Assembly (NCBI GenBank): GCA_937898415.1
Contig: CALDLA010000165.1
Location: forward strand, 1 to 48,043
Length of the DNA: 48,043 bases
Direction of reading: 5' to 3'
Source: an uncultured Prevotellaceae bacterium
Lineage (GTDB): Bacteria > Bacteroidota > Bacteroidia > Bacteroidales > Bacteroidaceae
The notes beneath the pieces are model-generated. The model had not been told where the DNA came from, searched no databases, and saw only the letters and a program-made list of their open reading frames with translations. The translations under genes were made by a program, and so were the position numbers. Shown one piece after another: positions 1 to 7,557 of the stretch. Every line of letters starts with the position of its first letter. Within the stretch, counting starts at the first letter, position 1.

Positions 1-106
1 GCTTGTCGTTGATTTCGTAGTAGCCGCCGGTTGAGTTGTAGGTCAGGCCGCTGATTGCTTCCTGTGCCCCCGCCGTCGTGGCGGTGAGCAGCATCATGAG
101 CAGCAT
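1..106 (-). CDS. N-terminus of a secreted surface protein (partial, runs off left edge)
   Basis: The reverse strand from 106 encodes a signal peptide: M-L-L-M-M-L-L-T-A-T-T-A-G-A-Q followed by mature sequence beginning EAISGLTYNSTGGYYEIND. The hydrophobic stretch and the AGA-Q cleavage site are typical of Bacteroidales secreted proteins. The start of the mature part resembles large Prevotella surface proteins, but only 35 residues are in the window, so the family cannot be named. The ATG at 106 sits four bases from the edge of a 42-bp tandem array (111-320). The reading frame stays open leftward-to-rightward through that array until a TAG in the outermost copy, so an N-terminal extension from a TTG start is possible but unlikely ahead of such a clean signal peptide. 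Confidence 0.6.
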   Translation of the reverse strand, partial: MLLMMLLTATTAGAQEAISGLTYNSTGGYYEINDK

Positions 107-110
107 CTTC

Positions 111-320
111 TTCCGGGGCTCCCGGAAGTCTGCCCGGAGGGTCAATTCTGTCTTCCGGGGCTCCCGGAAGTCTGCCCGGAGGGTCGATTCTGCTTTCCGG
201 GGCTCCCGGAAGTCTGCCCGGAGGGTCGATTCTGCTTTCCGGGGCTCCCGGAAGTCTGCCTGGAGGGTCAATTCTGCTTTCCGGGGCTCCCGGAAGTCTG
301 CCTAGAGGGTCAATTCTGCT
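111..320. repeat. 42-bp tandem repeat, five copies, hairpin in each
   Basis: Five head-to-tail 42-bp units start at 111, 153, 195, 237 and 279. Each begins TTCCGGGGCTCCCGGAA, which is a 7-bp perfect inverted repeat (TTCCGGG/CCCGGAA) around GCT, followed by a GTCTGCCCGGAGGGTC-like half. Copies differ at only a few positions, for example CCCGG, CCTGG or CCTAG. The unit is a multiple of three and is open in frames on both strands: plus reads FRGSRKSARRVDSA, minus reads ADFREPRKAESTLR. It directly abuts the start of the leftward gene at 106, so its transcript leader would be a string of hairpins. Confidence 0.9.
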
Positions 321-494
321 TTTCGAAGGGGTACGCGGCCAGAAATAAGGGTCGGTTCTGCCCGTCGTCGGGGCTTTCTCTGCCGCTCATTCTTGCGTCC
401 CGATGGTAGCAAGCCAGCAGAGCTGGAGCGCCCGACCTGCGGTCGCCTACCCGTAGCCTTTCCCCTCCCTTCAAGGGGAGGGGAGATGCGCGGC
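321..494. other. Intergenic segment with GC-rich hairpin
   Basis: No gene seen. Between the 42-bp array and the stop of the decayed gene lies a C-rich/G-rich inverted repeat at about 461-483 (CCCCTCCCTT ca AAGGGGAGGGG, one bulged base). It lies just downstream of the leftward pseudogene and could be its former terminator, although no clear T-run follows on the minus strand. Confidence 0.5.
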
Positions 495-1165
495 CTACTT
501 CACTACGAACTTACGGCCTCCATGGATGTAGATGCCGCTCTTCGTCGGCTTCCCGTCAAGCCTGCGACCGTCGAGGCTAAACCAATCTTCACCATTCACA
601 TCTTCCATCTTCCATCGAAACGACGCTCGTCGTTTCGTCCTCGCCGAAGTTGAAGTTGAACGCCGTCAGCTGTCGGGCGTTGTCAGCGTTGTCCTCGCCA
701 ATCTTGAAGTAGGCACGGAAGGCGCCGATGGTCATGGCGCCGCTGGGGTAGTACAGCGTATTACCCGCGCTGAGGAACAGGATGCATCGCTGGTGGCAAT
801 GGTCACCGTGGCGGTTGTCTTGTCGCCGGATAGGGTGTAACTGGAACCCGTTCCGCTGGCACTGAAGTCATTGGTGAAGAGCTTGTGGGCAGGGGCCGTC
901 AGCGTGATGGTAGTGTTGGCAGGGAAGTAGCCATAGCCTCCATGACTGACGCAGAGCTGAGGACTGGTAACACCGCTGGGGATGCCGCTGACGGCACGCA
1001 CGTGGGTGGTGTTGGCATCGGGGGCGCCGTGACCGTAATTGCCTACCGGGCGGTAGTAGTTGTTGGTGACAACGTCTCCGTTGTTGTAAGAACGTCCTAT
1101 GAGGATTTCGTCGTGAGCATCATCATGAGCAGCACTAATACTGTTCTGTTTGTTGTTTGTGTCAT
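495..1165 (-). pseudogene. Decayed secreted surface protein (signal peptide to C-terminal module)
   Basis: Fragments of one Bacteroidales surface protein lie in order on the minus strand but in different frames. From 1165 there is a signal peptide (MTQTTNRTVLVLLMMMLTT) that stops after SS. A second frame then runs through GRSYNNGDVVTNNYYRPVG and FPANTTITLTAPAHK. A third reads LFLSAGNTLYYPSGAMTIG..FRAYF. The last reads EDWFSLDGRRLDGK...GIYIHGGRKFVVK and stops at 495-497. The final frame change is explained by a 7-bp tandem duplication (ATCTTCC twice, 600-613): removing one unit joins SMED to VNGEDWFSLDG. Another frameshift lies near 775-790 and one near 1105-1120. The distance from signal peptide to C-terminal module is short, so an internal deletion is likely too. 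Confidence 0.75.
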
Positions 1166-1252
1166 TGTCTTTATCCCTATTTTTACTGTTGTTCCTGTTT
1201 ACGGTTGGGCAGATTGTCAGAAGTGTCCTTAGCGGTTAAATGGTCGGTTGGT

Positions 1253-1435
1253 TTATTCGAGTCCGTTCTTCTTCATCAACTTCCGTAGTTCGCGGTTGGA
1301 AATGCTTGCCTGTTCATGGGGCGTGGCAGCCGAGCGCACCACATCGGTCTCGCTGTACGTCCAGCCCATCTTCGCTATCATCTTCTTAAAGAAGCTGACC
1401 TCGTGATTGGGGATGTTAATTGTAATTGCCGTCAT
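1253..1435 (-). CDS. Antitoxin-like small protein (orphan)
   Basis: This encodes a 60-residue protein beginning MTAITINIPNHEVSFFKKM, with MGWTYSETD in the middle and a charged tail ending RELRKLMKKNGLE. The pattern 'beta strand - I/LP - ..SFFK/R..KKMGW' matches the antitoxin at 24533 (NVQLTLPNADISFLRTLSKKMGW), so the two are likely related antitoxin-type proteins of a RelB/DinJ-like class. No toxin gene is adjacent; the next gene leftward is the decayed surface gene, and the next upstream is a PAP2 protein. The ATG at 1435 was chosen because a longer TTG start at 1462 lies inside the promoter box TAACTTTG (1460-1467). Confidence 0.6.
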   Translation of the reverse strand: MTAITINIPNHEVSFFKKMIAKMGWTYSETDVVRSAATPHEQASISNRELRKLMKKNGLE

Positions 1436-1459
1436 ATCGTCGATATTTGTAAACCGCTG

Positions 1460-1467
1460 CAAAGTTA
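1460..1467 (-). promoter_or_regulatory. Bacteroidota -7 box TAACTTTG
   Basis: The reverse complement of CAAAGTTA matches TAnnTTTG, 25 bases upstream of the antitoxin-like ATG at 1435. Confidence 0.6.
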
Positions 1468-1541
1468 CGCAATTAATTTGGAACAGCGTACACTTCGGGC
1501 GTAAAACTTACGAAAAGCGGGCGAAAGTGCAGCAATTTTCG

Positions 1542-2516
1542 TCATCTGTTATTCTTGTGATTGCCGATGGGCATATATTGGAACAGGAGGTAGGAGACGA
1601 GGCCGAGGACGACGCCGGCGAAGACATCGATGGCGTAGTGGGCGCGGATGTAGACGGTGGAGAAGCACATCAGCAGGAAGAACGTGAGGACGACGTAGAA
1701 AAGACGGCGGCAGCGGGTGCGCCAGGCCAGTAGCAGCAGGACGAACGTGAGGCCGACATGACTGCTGGGGAAGGCGGCCGTGGGGCGTTCGCCGGCCACG
1801 TGGGCGATGATGATGAGGTAGTAGAACAGTCCGCCGTCGTAGCCGGGCATGTGCAACATCTCGTCGTGGGTCATGAAGTAGTCGCCGAGGTCGGGGAAGA
1901 TGCCCTGGCTGATGTTGTCGAGCCCGGCGGCGAGGTAATAGAACTGCGGGCCTGAGACGGGGAGGGCAATGAAGACGACGTAGAACAGGAAGAACGAGGC
2001 GAGGATGACGAAGACCATGCGCAGGAAGTCCTGATAGCGCTGGAAGAAGTAGTAGATGACGATGGTGGCGATGAGCGTGTAGTAGGAGGCGTAGCCCAGG
2101 TACATGAGCTCGCTGAACACGGGATGACTGCACAGCTGTGAGAAGACCAGGGCGGGCTGGAAGCCGAAGAGCGACTGCTCGAAGGCGGCAAAGCGGTGGT
2201 CGAGGTTGGGCAGGATGCGGTTCAGCTCGAAGGTGTCGGGATACCACCACGACAGGAGTGCCAGCTGCAGGGCGACGCGGCAGAACATGGTGAAGCGGCA
2301 GGGCACCATGCGGTAGACGCCCCAGAGGGCGGCAGTGGTGATGACGATGCGGACACGCCCCCAGAGCATCGGCTCGGGCGAGGGCAGCTTGGTCCACGTG
2401 AAGAACATGTAGAGCAACGTCAGCACGAGGTAGACCATCATGGCCCACTCGGCAGCTATCAGTCCGCGCTGCGGCTTCTTGTCAATCGCAAAGAGATACT
2501 TCAGCATCTTCACCAT
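1542..2516 (-). CDS. PAP2 superfamily membrane phosphatase/transferase (Aur1-like)
   Basis: A 324-residue polytopic membrane protein. The PAP2 catalytic signatures are visible: G-E-R-P-T-A-A-F-P-S-S-H-V-G around residues 242-254 (PSSH histidine 253) and Y-I-R-A-H-Y-A-I-D-V-F-A-G at 289-301 (His293, Asp297). An earlier 'FEQSLFGFQPAL' and 'ELMYLGYASYYTLIA' pattern resembles the PAP2_3/Aur1 branch, which includes inositol-phosphoceramide synthases and lipid phosphate phosphatases. The gene starts 10 bases after the stop of the SDR gene at 2527, so the two are probably one transcript. A role in lipid head-group exchange or dephosphorylation at the inner membrane is inference; the exact substrate cannot be read from sequence. 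A second possible start is ATG 2507. Confidence 0.8.
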   Translation of the reverse strand: MVKMLKYLFAIDKKPQRGLIAAEWAMMVYLVLTLLYMFFTWTKLPSPEPMLWGRVRIVITTAALWGVYRMVPCRFTMFCRVALQLALLSWWYPDTFELNRILPNLDHRFAAFEQSLFGFQPALVFSQLCSHPVFSELMYLGYASYYTLIATIVIYYFFQRYQDFLRMVFVILASFFLFYVVFIALPVSGPQFYYLAAGLDNISQGIFPDLGDYFMTHDEMLHMPGYDGGLFYYLIIIAHVAGERPTAAFPSSHVGLTFVLLLLAWRTRCRRLFYVVLTFFLLMCFSTVYIRAHYAIDVFAGVVLGLVSYLLFQYMPIGNHKNNR

Positions 2517-2526
2517 TTGTCACCTT

Positions 2527-3525
2527 TTAAATCCAGCCGTTTTCTTGATACCATTTAATGGAGCGGCGCACACCCTCCTTCAGGTCCACCTCAGGGTGAT
2601 AACCCAGTTCGCTGATGGCCGGCTTGATGTCGCAACGCCAGTTGCGCTGGCGCAGGATGTTGTACTTGTCATTGTTCAGGGCGGTGACCTTGCCGGTCAT
2701 CCGTCCGATGTGTTCGCCGAAGAAGGTGACGACGCGGAGCACCCAGACGGGTGCCGTGATGCGGATCCACCAGGGGCGGCCCAGCTCTTCGTGTATGAGG
2801 TCGCTGAAGGTCGTCGACTGATACACCTGCCCATCGCTGAGGAAGTACTTGCGTCCCGACTGTCCTTTCTCCAAGGCCAGGAAGACGGCCTGCACCACGT
2901 CGGTGACATAGACGAAGGTGATGTCCTGACGCTTGAAGCCTACGGCGAAGTCAGAGTGCTGCTTGATGCTCTTGGCCATCATGAAGTAGTCGCGCTCGCG
3001 GGGACCATAGACGCCGGTGGGGCGCAGGATGACGTAGGGGAAGGGGGCCGGGGTGAGGGAGTCGAGCCAGCGTTCAGCCTCGAGCTTGCTGCGGCCATAC
3101 TCGGTGTTGGGCTGCGGGGTGTCGGTCTCGCGGATCTCCTCGTAGGGCTGCTGTTCGCGGATGGCGCCGAAGACGCTGAGCGAACTGATATAGACGAAGC
3201 GGGTGAGCGGCACGGGCTGGGCCGTCAGTGCGCGGACGAAATTCTTCGTCCCCTCGGTATTGACGCGGCGGAAGTCGGCCTTGTCGAGACACTTGGTGAC
3301 GCCGGCGGCGTGAACCACATAGTCGAAGTGATGACCGCTGAGCTGCTGGCGGAGCCGTTCTTCGGACGAGAAGTCGAGCTCGATGAAGTGGATGCGCTCG
3401 TCCTGCAGGTACTTCCTAGAGCTGCTGCCACGCACGGCAGCCCACGTCTCCATTCCCCGGCGGAGAGCCTCTTCGACGATGAAGGAGCCGATGAAACCGC
3501 TGGCTCCGGTAACTAATATCTTCAT
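2527..3525 (-). CDS. NAD(P)-dependent epimerase/dehydratase (extended SDR)
   Basis: A 332-residue Rossmann protein. It has the nucleotide-binding motif TGASGFIG at residues 6-13, a substrate-region YISSLSVFG at 112-120 and the catalytic pair in EYGRSK (Tyr143, Lys147), as in extended short-chain dehydrogenases of the epimerase/3-beta-hydroxysteroid dehydrogenase type. It is cotranscribed with the downstream PAP2 membrane protein. Members of this class reduce or epimerise sugar nucleotides or reduce lipid ketones; the PAP2 neighbour makes a lipid substrate (for example sphingoid reduction) attractive, but this is inference. A promoter box at 3545-3552 lies 20 bases upstream of the ATG. Confidence 0.8.
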   Translation of the reverse strand: MKILVTGASGFIGSFIVEEALRRGMETWAAVRGSSSRKYLQDERIHFIELDFSSEERLRQQLSGHHFDYVVHAAGVTKCLDKADFRRVNTEGTKNFVRALTAQPVPLTRFVYISSLSVFGAIREQQPYEEIRETDTPQPNTEYGRSKLEAERWLDSLTPAPFPYVILRPTGVYGPRERDYFMMAKSIKQHSDFAVGFKRQDITFVYVTDVVQAVFLALEKGQSGRKYFLSDGQVYQSTTFSDLIHEELGRPWWIRITAPVWVLRVVTFFGEHIGRMTGKVTALNNDKYNILRQRNWRCDIKPAISELGYHPEVDLKEGVRRSIKWYQENGWI

Positions 3526-3544
3526 TTTTTTAGAATTTTGGGTG

Positions 3545-3552
3545 CAAAGTTA
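3545..3552 (-). promoter_or_regulatory. -7 box TAACTTTG for the SDR-PAP2 operon
   Basis: CAAAGTTA on the plus strand gives TAnnTTTG on the minus strand, 20 bases ahead of the start at 3525. It is divergent from the GH67 promoter 22 bases away. Confidence 0.7.
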
Positions 3553-3574
3553 CGCATTTTTTATTTATTTTCCG

Positions 3575-3582
3575 TATCTTTG
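3575..3582 (+). promoter_or_regulatory. -7 box TATCTTTG for the GH67 gene
   Basis: TATCTTTG matches TAnnTTTG, 28 bases upstream of the ATG at 3610. It supports the start at 3610 rather than an in-frame upstream start at 3538, which precedes the promoter. Confidence 0.75.
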
Positions 3583-3609
3583 CACGTACAAATTAAAAAC
3601 CTAAGGAAG

Positions 3610-5430
3610 ATGAAAAGAAAAATGCTCTTGTTGACAGCCCTGATGGTTGTCTGTTTGGCGAAGGCCGAGGACGGCAGTCGCCTGTGGTTGCGCTATGCTG
3701 AAGTACACAAGGCCAAGGTGACGGGTACGGAGTGCCTGGCCGCCGAGGAGTTGCGGAAATACTACCAGGGAGCCGAGGCGCAGTTGGTGATCGACCCCGC
3801 CGTGACCGACGAGGAAGGCTATGTCGTGAGTGGCCATACCGTCAGGGCCAAGACCCAGCAAGGCCTGCTCTACGGTGCCTACGCCCTGCTGCGCGGCGAG
3901 AGCGGTGCCTCAAGTCCGTTCTACAAACTGCGCATCCTGAACCACTGGGACAACCTGGACAGCTCGATTGAGCGCGGCTATGCCGGGCGGAGCATTTTCT
4001 GGCCGACGTTCGACCCGCAACATATCAAGGAATATGCGCGTGCGAATGCCTCGATAGGTATCAACGGTACGGTGCTGAACAACGTGAACGCCTCGCCGAA
4101 GATGCTGTCGCGTGAGAATTTGGATAAGGTGAGGCAGATAGCCGACATCCTGCGCCCCTACGGCATCAAGGTCTATCTGTCGGTGAACTTCGCCTCGCCC
4201 ATGGGCCTGGGTGGCCTGAAAACAGCCGACCCGCTGAACCAGCAGGTGAAGCAATGGTGGAAGAAGAAGGCTGCTGAAATCTACAAGCTGATACCCGACT
4301 TCGGCGGATTCCTGGTGAAAGCCAACAGCGAGGGCCAGCCCGGCCCCGGCGACTACAAGCGCAGTCATGCTGACGGTGCCAACATGCTGGCCGACGCGGT
4401 GGCTCCTTATGGCGGCATCATCATGTGGCGCTCGTTCGTCTATGGTGCCAACCATAAGGGTGAAGACCGCGTGAAGCAAGCCGTGTCAGAGTTCCTGCCC
4501 TGCGACGGACAGTTCCGCAAGAACGTCATCCTGCAGTCGAAGAACGGTCCGCTGGACTTCCAGCCGCGTGAACCCTATGCCCCCATCTTCGACAACATCA
4601 AGCAGACGCCCCAGATGGCCGAGCTGCAGATTACCCAGGAGTACCTCGGACAGTCGCGCCATCTGGTCTATCTGGCCCCGATGTGGCGCGAGTTCTTCCG
4701 CTATGTGGAGCCCAGCCGACTGGTGGGCATTGCCGGTGTGGCCAACATCGGCCTGGACACCAACTGGTGCGGCCACCACTTCTCGCAGGCCAACTGGTAT
4801 GCCTTTGGCCGACTGGCGTGGAATCCCTCGATGAAATCGGAGGAAATCGCCAGCGAGTGGCTCAAGGCAACGTTTGACGGAGTGGAGAGCGAAAAGTTGC
4901 TCAGCGTGATGCTTCGCAGTCGCGAAGCCTGTGTAGACTACATGATGCCGCTGGGCCTGCACCATATCTTCAAGTTCGACCACCACTACGGTCCGGAGCC
5001 CGACGGGTTTATCAAGTCGTACCCGTTGGAGTGGTGCCCCGTTTACTACCACCAGGCCGACAAGGAGGGCGTGGGCTTCAACCGCACCCACACCGGCAGC
5101 AACGCCACGAGCCAGTATCGCGAACCTTATTGCTCGCGCTACGACGACCCGTCAACCTGTCCTGAGAACCTGCTGCTGTGGTTCCACCACCTGCCTTGGA
5201 CCTACCGCATGAACAGCGGTCGGACGCTGTGGGAGGAAATGCAGTATCGCTACAACCGGGGCGTCGACGAAGTGGAGGACTTCTGTAAGGTCTGGCAGGA
5301 GTGCAAGTCGAGTATCGACGAACAGCGTTGGCGCGAGGTGGACGAGCGGATGAAGCACCAGTTGGAGAATGCCCGTGAGTGGCGTGACGTTTGCCTCAAG
5401 TACTTCGGTTCGTTCGCAACGGCAGAATGA
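3610..5430 (+). CDS. GH67 alpha-glucuronidase, secreted
   Basis: A 606-residue protein with a signal peptide (MKRKMLLLTALMVVCLAKA, cleavage before EDGS) and the full glycoside hydrolase 67 core. GH67 enzymes remove 4-O-methyl-glucuronic acid from xylo-oligosaccharides. The three conserved acidic residues can be located: Glu241 in VKANSEGQPGP (general acid), Asp316 in KNGPLDFQPREPY and Glu344 in LQITQEYLGQ (the base pair). An N-terminal alpha/beta domain (about 20-110) precedes the TIM barrel. It is slightly shorter than the roughly 680-730 residues common in the family. The chosen start follows AAGGAAG and a promoter box at 3575. It stands alone between a divergent SDR gene and a convergent peptidase gene, without the usual xylan-utilisation neighbours. 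Confidence 0.93.
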   Translation: MKRKMLLLTALMVVCLAKAEDGSRLWLRYAEVHKAKVTGTECLAAEELRKYYQGAEAQLVIDPAVTDEEGYVVSGHTVRAKTQQGLLYGAYALLRGESGASSPFYKLRILNHWDNLDSSIERGYAGRSIFWPTFDPQHIKEYARANASIGINGTVLNNVNASPKMLSRENLDKVRQIADILRPYGIKVYLSVNFASPMGLGGLKTADPLNQQVKQWWKKKAAEIYKLIPDFGGFLVKANSEGQPGPGDYKRSHADGANMLADAVAPYGGIIMWRSFVYGANHKGEDRVKQAVSEFLPCDGQFRKNVILQSKNGPLDFQPREPYAPIFDNIKQTPQMAELQITQEYLGQSRHLVYLAPMWREFFRYVEPSRLVGIAGVANIGLDTNWCGHHFSQANWYAFGRLAWNPSMKSEEIASEWLKATFDGVESEKLLSVMLRSREACVDYMMPLGLHHIFKFDHHYGPEPDGFIKSYPLEWCPVYYHQADKEGVGFNRTHTGSNATSQYREPYCSRYDDPSTCPENLLLWFHHLPWTYRMNSGRTLWEEMQYRYNRGVDEVEDFCKVWQECKSSIDEQRWREVDERMKHQLENAREWRDVCLKYFGSFATAE

Positions 5431-5443
5431 ACCGAAGTACTTG
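5397..5443. terminator. Hairpin spanning the GH67 stop codon
   Basis: A 14-bp perfect inverted repeat, CAAGTACTTCGGTT (5397-5410) and AACCGAAGTACTTG (5430-5443), encloses a 19-base loop that contains the end of the GH67 gene. The convergent peptidase gene ends at 5460. It can form on either strand, so it may act as a bidirectional stop, though no T-run follows. Confidence 0.55.
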
Positions 5444-5459
5444 ACGACGGCGTCTCAGT

Positions 5460-7553
5460 TTATTGAGCGTTGATTTCGCGGATCAGGCGGTCGGCATGTC
5501 CCCACTTGTCCATCATAAAGAGGACATAGCGGATGTCGACGCCGATGCAGCGGGCCAGCTGCGAGTCGAAGAAGATGTCGCTGGAGAGCGAGTCCCAGTT
5601 GCCGTCGAAGGCCAGGCCGATGAGGCGGTTCTGGCCGTCGAACATGGGCGAGCCGCTGTTGCCACCCGTGATGTCGTTGGTGGTGAGGAAGCAGAGGGGC
5701 ATGTTACCGGCCTGCTGCATGAGTTCAATCATCTCAGGTTCCACCTTATAATCCTCGATGGAATCACCTTTTTTCATCTTGGCCACCATGCTGGGGGCGG
5801 TGGTGCGGTAGCCTGAAGGCTTGCCGCCAAGCAGGTACTCCTTCACCTGACCGTAGGAGAGTCGCATGGTGAAGTTGGCATCGCTGTAGTGGGGCAGGTC
5901 TTCCTCCATGCGCAGCTTGGCGGCGCAGAGGTACTGCTCCTGCTGATTGATGCTGTCGTGCATGGCCCTGAACTCGCTCCAGATATTGGCCCTCAGTTCT
6001 GTCAGGTCGAGACCGAACTGCACGCCGGGGTCCTTCAGGTACGACTTCTTGTTGGGATAGAGGCGCTTGTCTTTCTTCATCAGGCGCGACTTGGCGTAGA
6101 GGTAGTCGGCATATCGCTGGCAGTCGCCGCCGAACTGCTGGTCGATGGTCTTGTAGAAGTCGGGCAGGTAGTGCTGGTCGGTCACCTTCTCGCGGTAGTT
6201 GCGCAGCAGGGTGCCGAGAACCTCGCGGTCAGTATCGTAGTCCCACGTCTCGCTGTTGTCCTTGATGTTGATATGCTGACGCTTGCCGTGACCCACGGGA
6301 CGGGCACCATTGTGGACGTACAGAGCGCGGCGCGACAGCTCGTCGGTGCGGTTGAAGGTCTCGCTGAAGTACATGGCCGCCTTGCTGGTGCTCAGTCGCT
6401 TGTCGTAAAACTGCTGCAGGAGCTGGAAGTCGAGGCGGTCCTTGAACATGCCGGTGGAGTCCTGCCACTGGCGGAGCAGCGTCTCGAACTGCTGTTTCTG
6501 GCCGATAAGACCGATGGAATCGATACATTTGTTCATGCCGATGGAGTTCTTCCAGTAGTTGGCCGACTGGGCATACTTTGAGTCGTACTTGATGCGGACA
6601 GCCTCGGAAGCATCCATGTGGCGCTTCATCACCTCCTGCTTGACACCGCGAACCTGGGCACGGATGGCATTCTCCTCATAGCGCTCCTGAATACCGTAGC
6701 TGCTGAGATAGCGGGAGGTAGAGCCGGGATAGCCCATGGTCATCGAGAAGTCGCCCTCCTTATAGCCCTCGCCCGACACGCGGGCCCAGTACTTGGGATG
6801 GTAGGGAACGTTATCCTTCGAGTAGGTTGCCGGGCCGCCCGTCTTCGGGTCGGCGTAGATGCGGAAGACGGAGAAGTCGCACGTCTGGCGCGGCCACATC
6901 CAGTTATCGGTCTCGCCGCCGAACTTACCCATCGACTTGGGGATGGCAAACACCAGGCGCAGGTCGCGGAAGTCGCGGTAGGTGGTGGCGAAGTAGCGGT
7001 TGCCCTCGTAGAAGGGCTTGAGTTCTACGTGCAGGGTGGAGTCCTTGGCCTTGGCATCGTGAGACAGGGCGCTCTCCAAGGAGTCGAGGATGGCCTGCTG
7101 CTCGAAGCTCGTCTTCTGCTCGAATCCGTTGGTCAGCACCTTGCTGGTGACGTCCTGCTGTTCCACCATGAACGAGACGAACATGTCTTTATTAGGCAGT
7201 TCCTCCTCATAGCTCTTGGCAATGAAGCCGTTGAGCATGTAGTCGTGCTCGACGGTGGAGTGGCTGCGGATGGATTCGAAGCCGCAGTGGTGGTTGGTAA
7301 AGACAAGGCCATCAGGCGAGACGACCACGCCTGAGCAGTAGCCCGAGAAGTTGACAACGGCCTTCATGATGGCATCGTCGGCCTGGTACAGCTTGTCGTA
7401 AGGCAACTGATAGCCCTCCAAGCGCATCTGTTCATAGACGGCGTTGGGCAGGTTGTAGAGTGTCCACATTCCTTCGTCGGGCGTCGCTGCGCGAGAAGTG
7501 AAGAGTGAACAGTGAAGTGTACACAGTGAAATAAGGAATACGACTTTCTTCAT
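5460..7553 (-). CDS. S46 dipeptidyl peptidase, DPP7-like
   Basis: A 697-residue exported serine peptidase of family S46, which removes dipeptides from peptides in the periplasm of asaccharolytic and gut Bacteroidota. The catalytic triad can be placed at His89 (FTNHHCGF), Asp226 (RQTCDFSVF) and Ser634 (GGNSGSPMFD). Residue 651 in GLAFDGNWD is Gly at the position that is Gly in DPP7 and Arg in DPP11; this predicts cleavage after hydrophobic rather than acidic residues (family knowledge applied here). The signal peptide is MKKVVFLISLCTLHCSLFTS-RAA. Its h-region is encoded by 7-bp repeats (7493-7520). ATG 7553 was chosen over an upstream start inside the flippase gene; the gap to the flippase stop is four bases, so they share an operon. 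Confidence 0.92.
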   Translation of the reverse strand: MKKVVFLISLCTLHCSLFTSRAATPDEGMWTLYNLPNAVYEQMRLEGYQLPYDKLYQADDAIMKAVVNFSGYCSGVVVSPDGLVFTNHHCGFESIRSHSTVEHDYMLNGFIAKSYEEELPNKDMFVSFMVEQQDVTSKVLTNGFEQKTSFEQQAILDSLESALSHDAKAKDSTLHVELKPFYEGNRYFATTYRDFRDLRLVFAIPKSMGKFGGETDNWMWPRQTCDFSVFRIYADPKTGGPATYSKDNVPYHPKYWARVSGEGYKEGDFSMTMGYPGSTSRYLSSYGIQERYEENAIRAQVRGVKQEVMKRHMDASEAVRIKYDSKYAQSANYWKNSIGMNKCIDSIGLIGQKQQFETLLRQWQDSTGMFKDRLDFQLLQQFYDKRLSTSKAAMYFSETFNRTDELSRRALYVHNGARPVGHGKRQHINIKDNSETWDYDTDREVLGTLLRNYREKVTDQHYLPDFYKTIDQQFGGDCQRYADYLYAKSRLMKKDKRLYPNKKSYLKDPGVQFGLDLTELRANIWSEFRAMHDSINQQEQYLCAAKLRMEEDLPHYSDANFTMRLSYGQVKEYLLGGKPSGYRTTAPSMVAKMKKGDSIEDYKVEPEMIELMQQAGNMPLCFLTTNDITGGNSGSPMFDGQNRLIGLAFDGNWDSLSSDIFFDSQLARCIGVDIRYVLFMMDKWGHADRLIREINAQ
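7493..7520. repeat. Heptanucleotide repeat inside the DPP7 signal peptide
   Basis: Four 7-bp units (GAGAAGT, GAAGAGT, GAACAGT, GAAGTGT) lie in tandem within the coding region of the signal peptide. Gain or loss of a unit would shift the reading frame at the N-terminus. Confidence 0.7.
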
Positions 7554-7557
7554 AGCT

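Noticed and set aside
111..320. Possible CRISPR array
   Set aside because: Units are contiguous with no spacers, and no cas genes are present.
1549..2448. Long histidine/arginine-rich frame inside the PAP2 gene
   Set aside because: Shadow of the membrane protein in another frame; low-complexity composition and no motifs.
2440..3516. Rightward 358-residue frame opposite the SDR gene
   Set aside because: Antisense to a clear Rossmann enzyme; it has no domain and lies across two genes.
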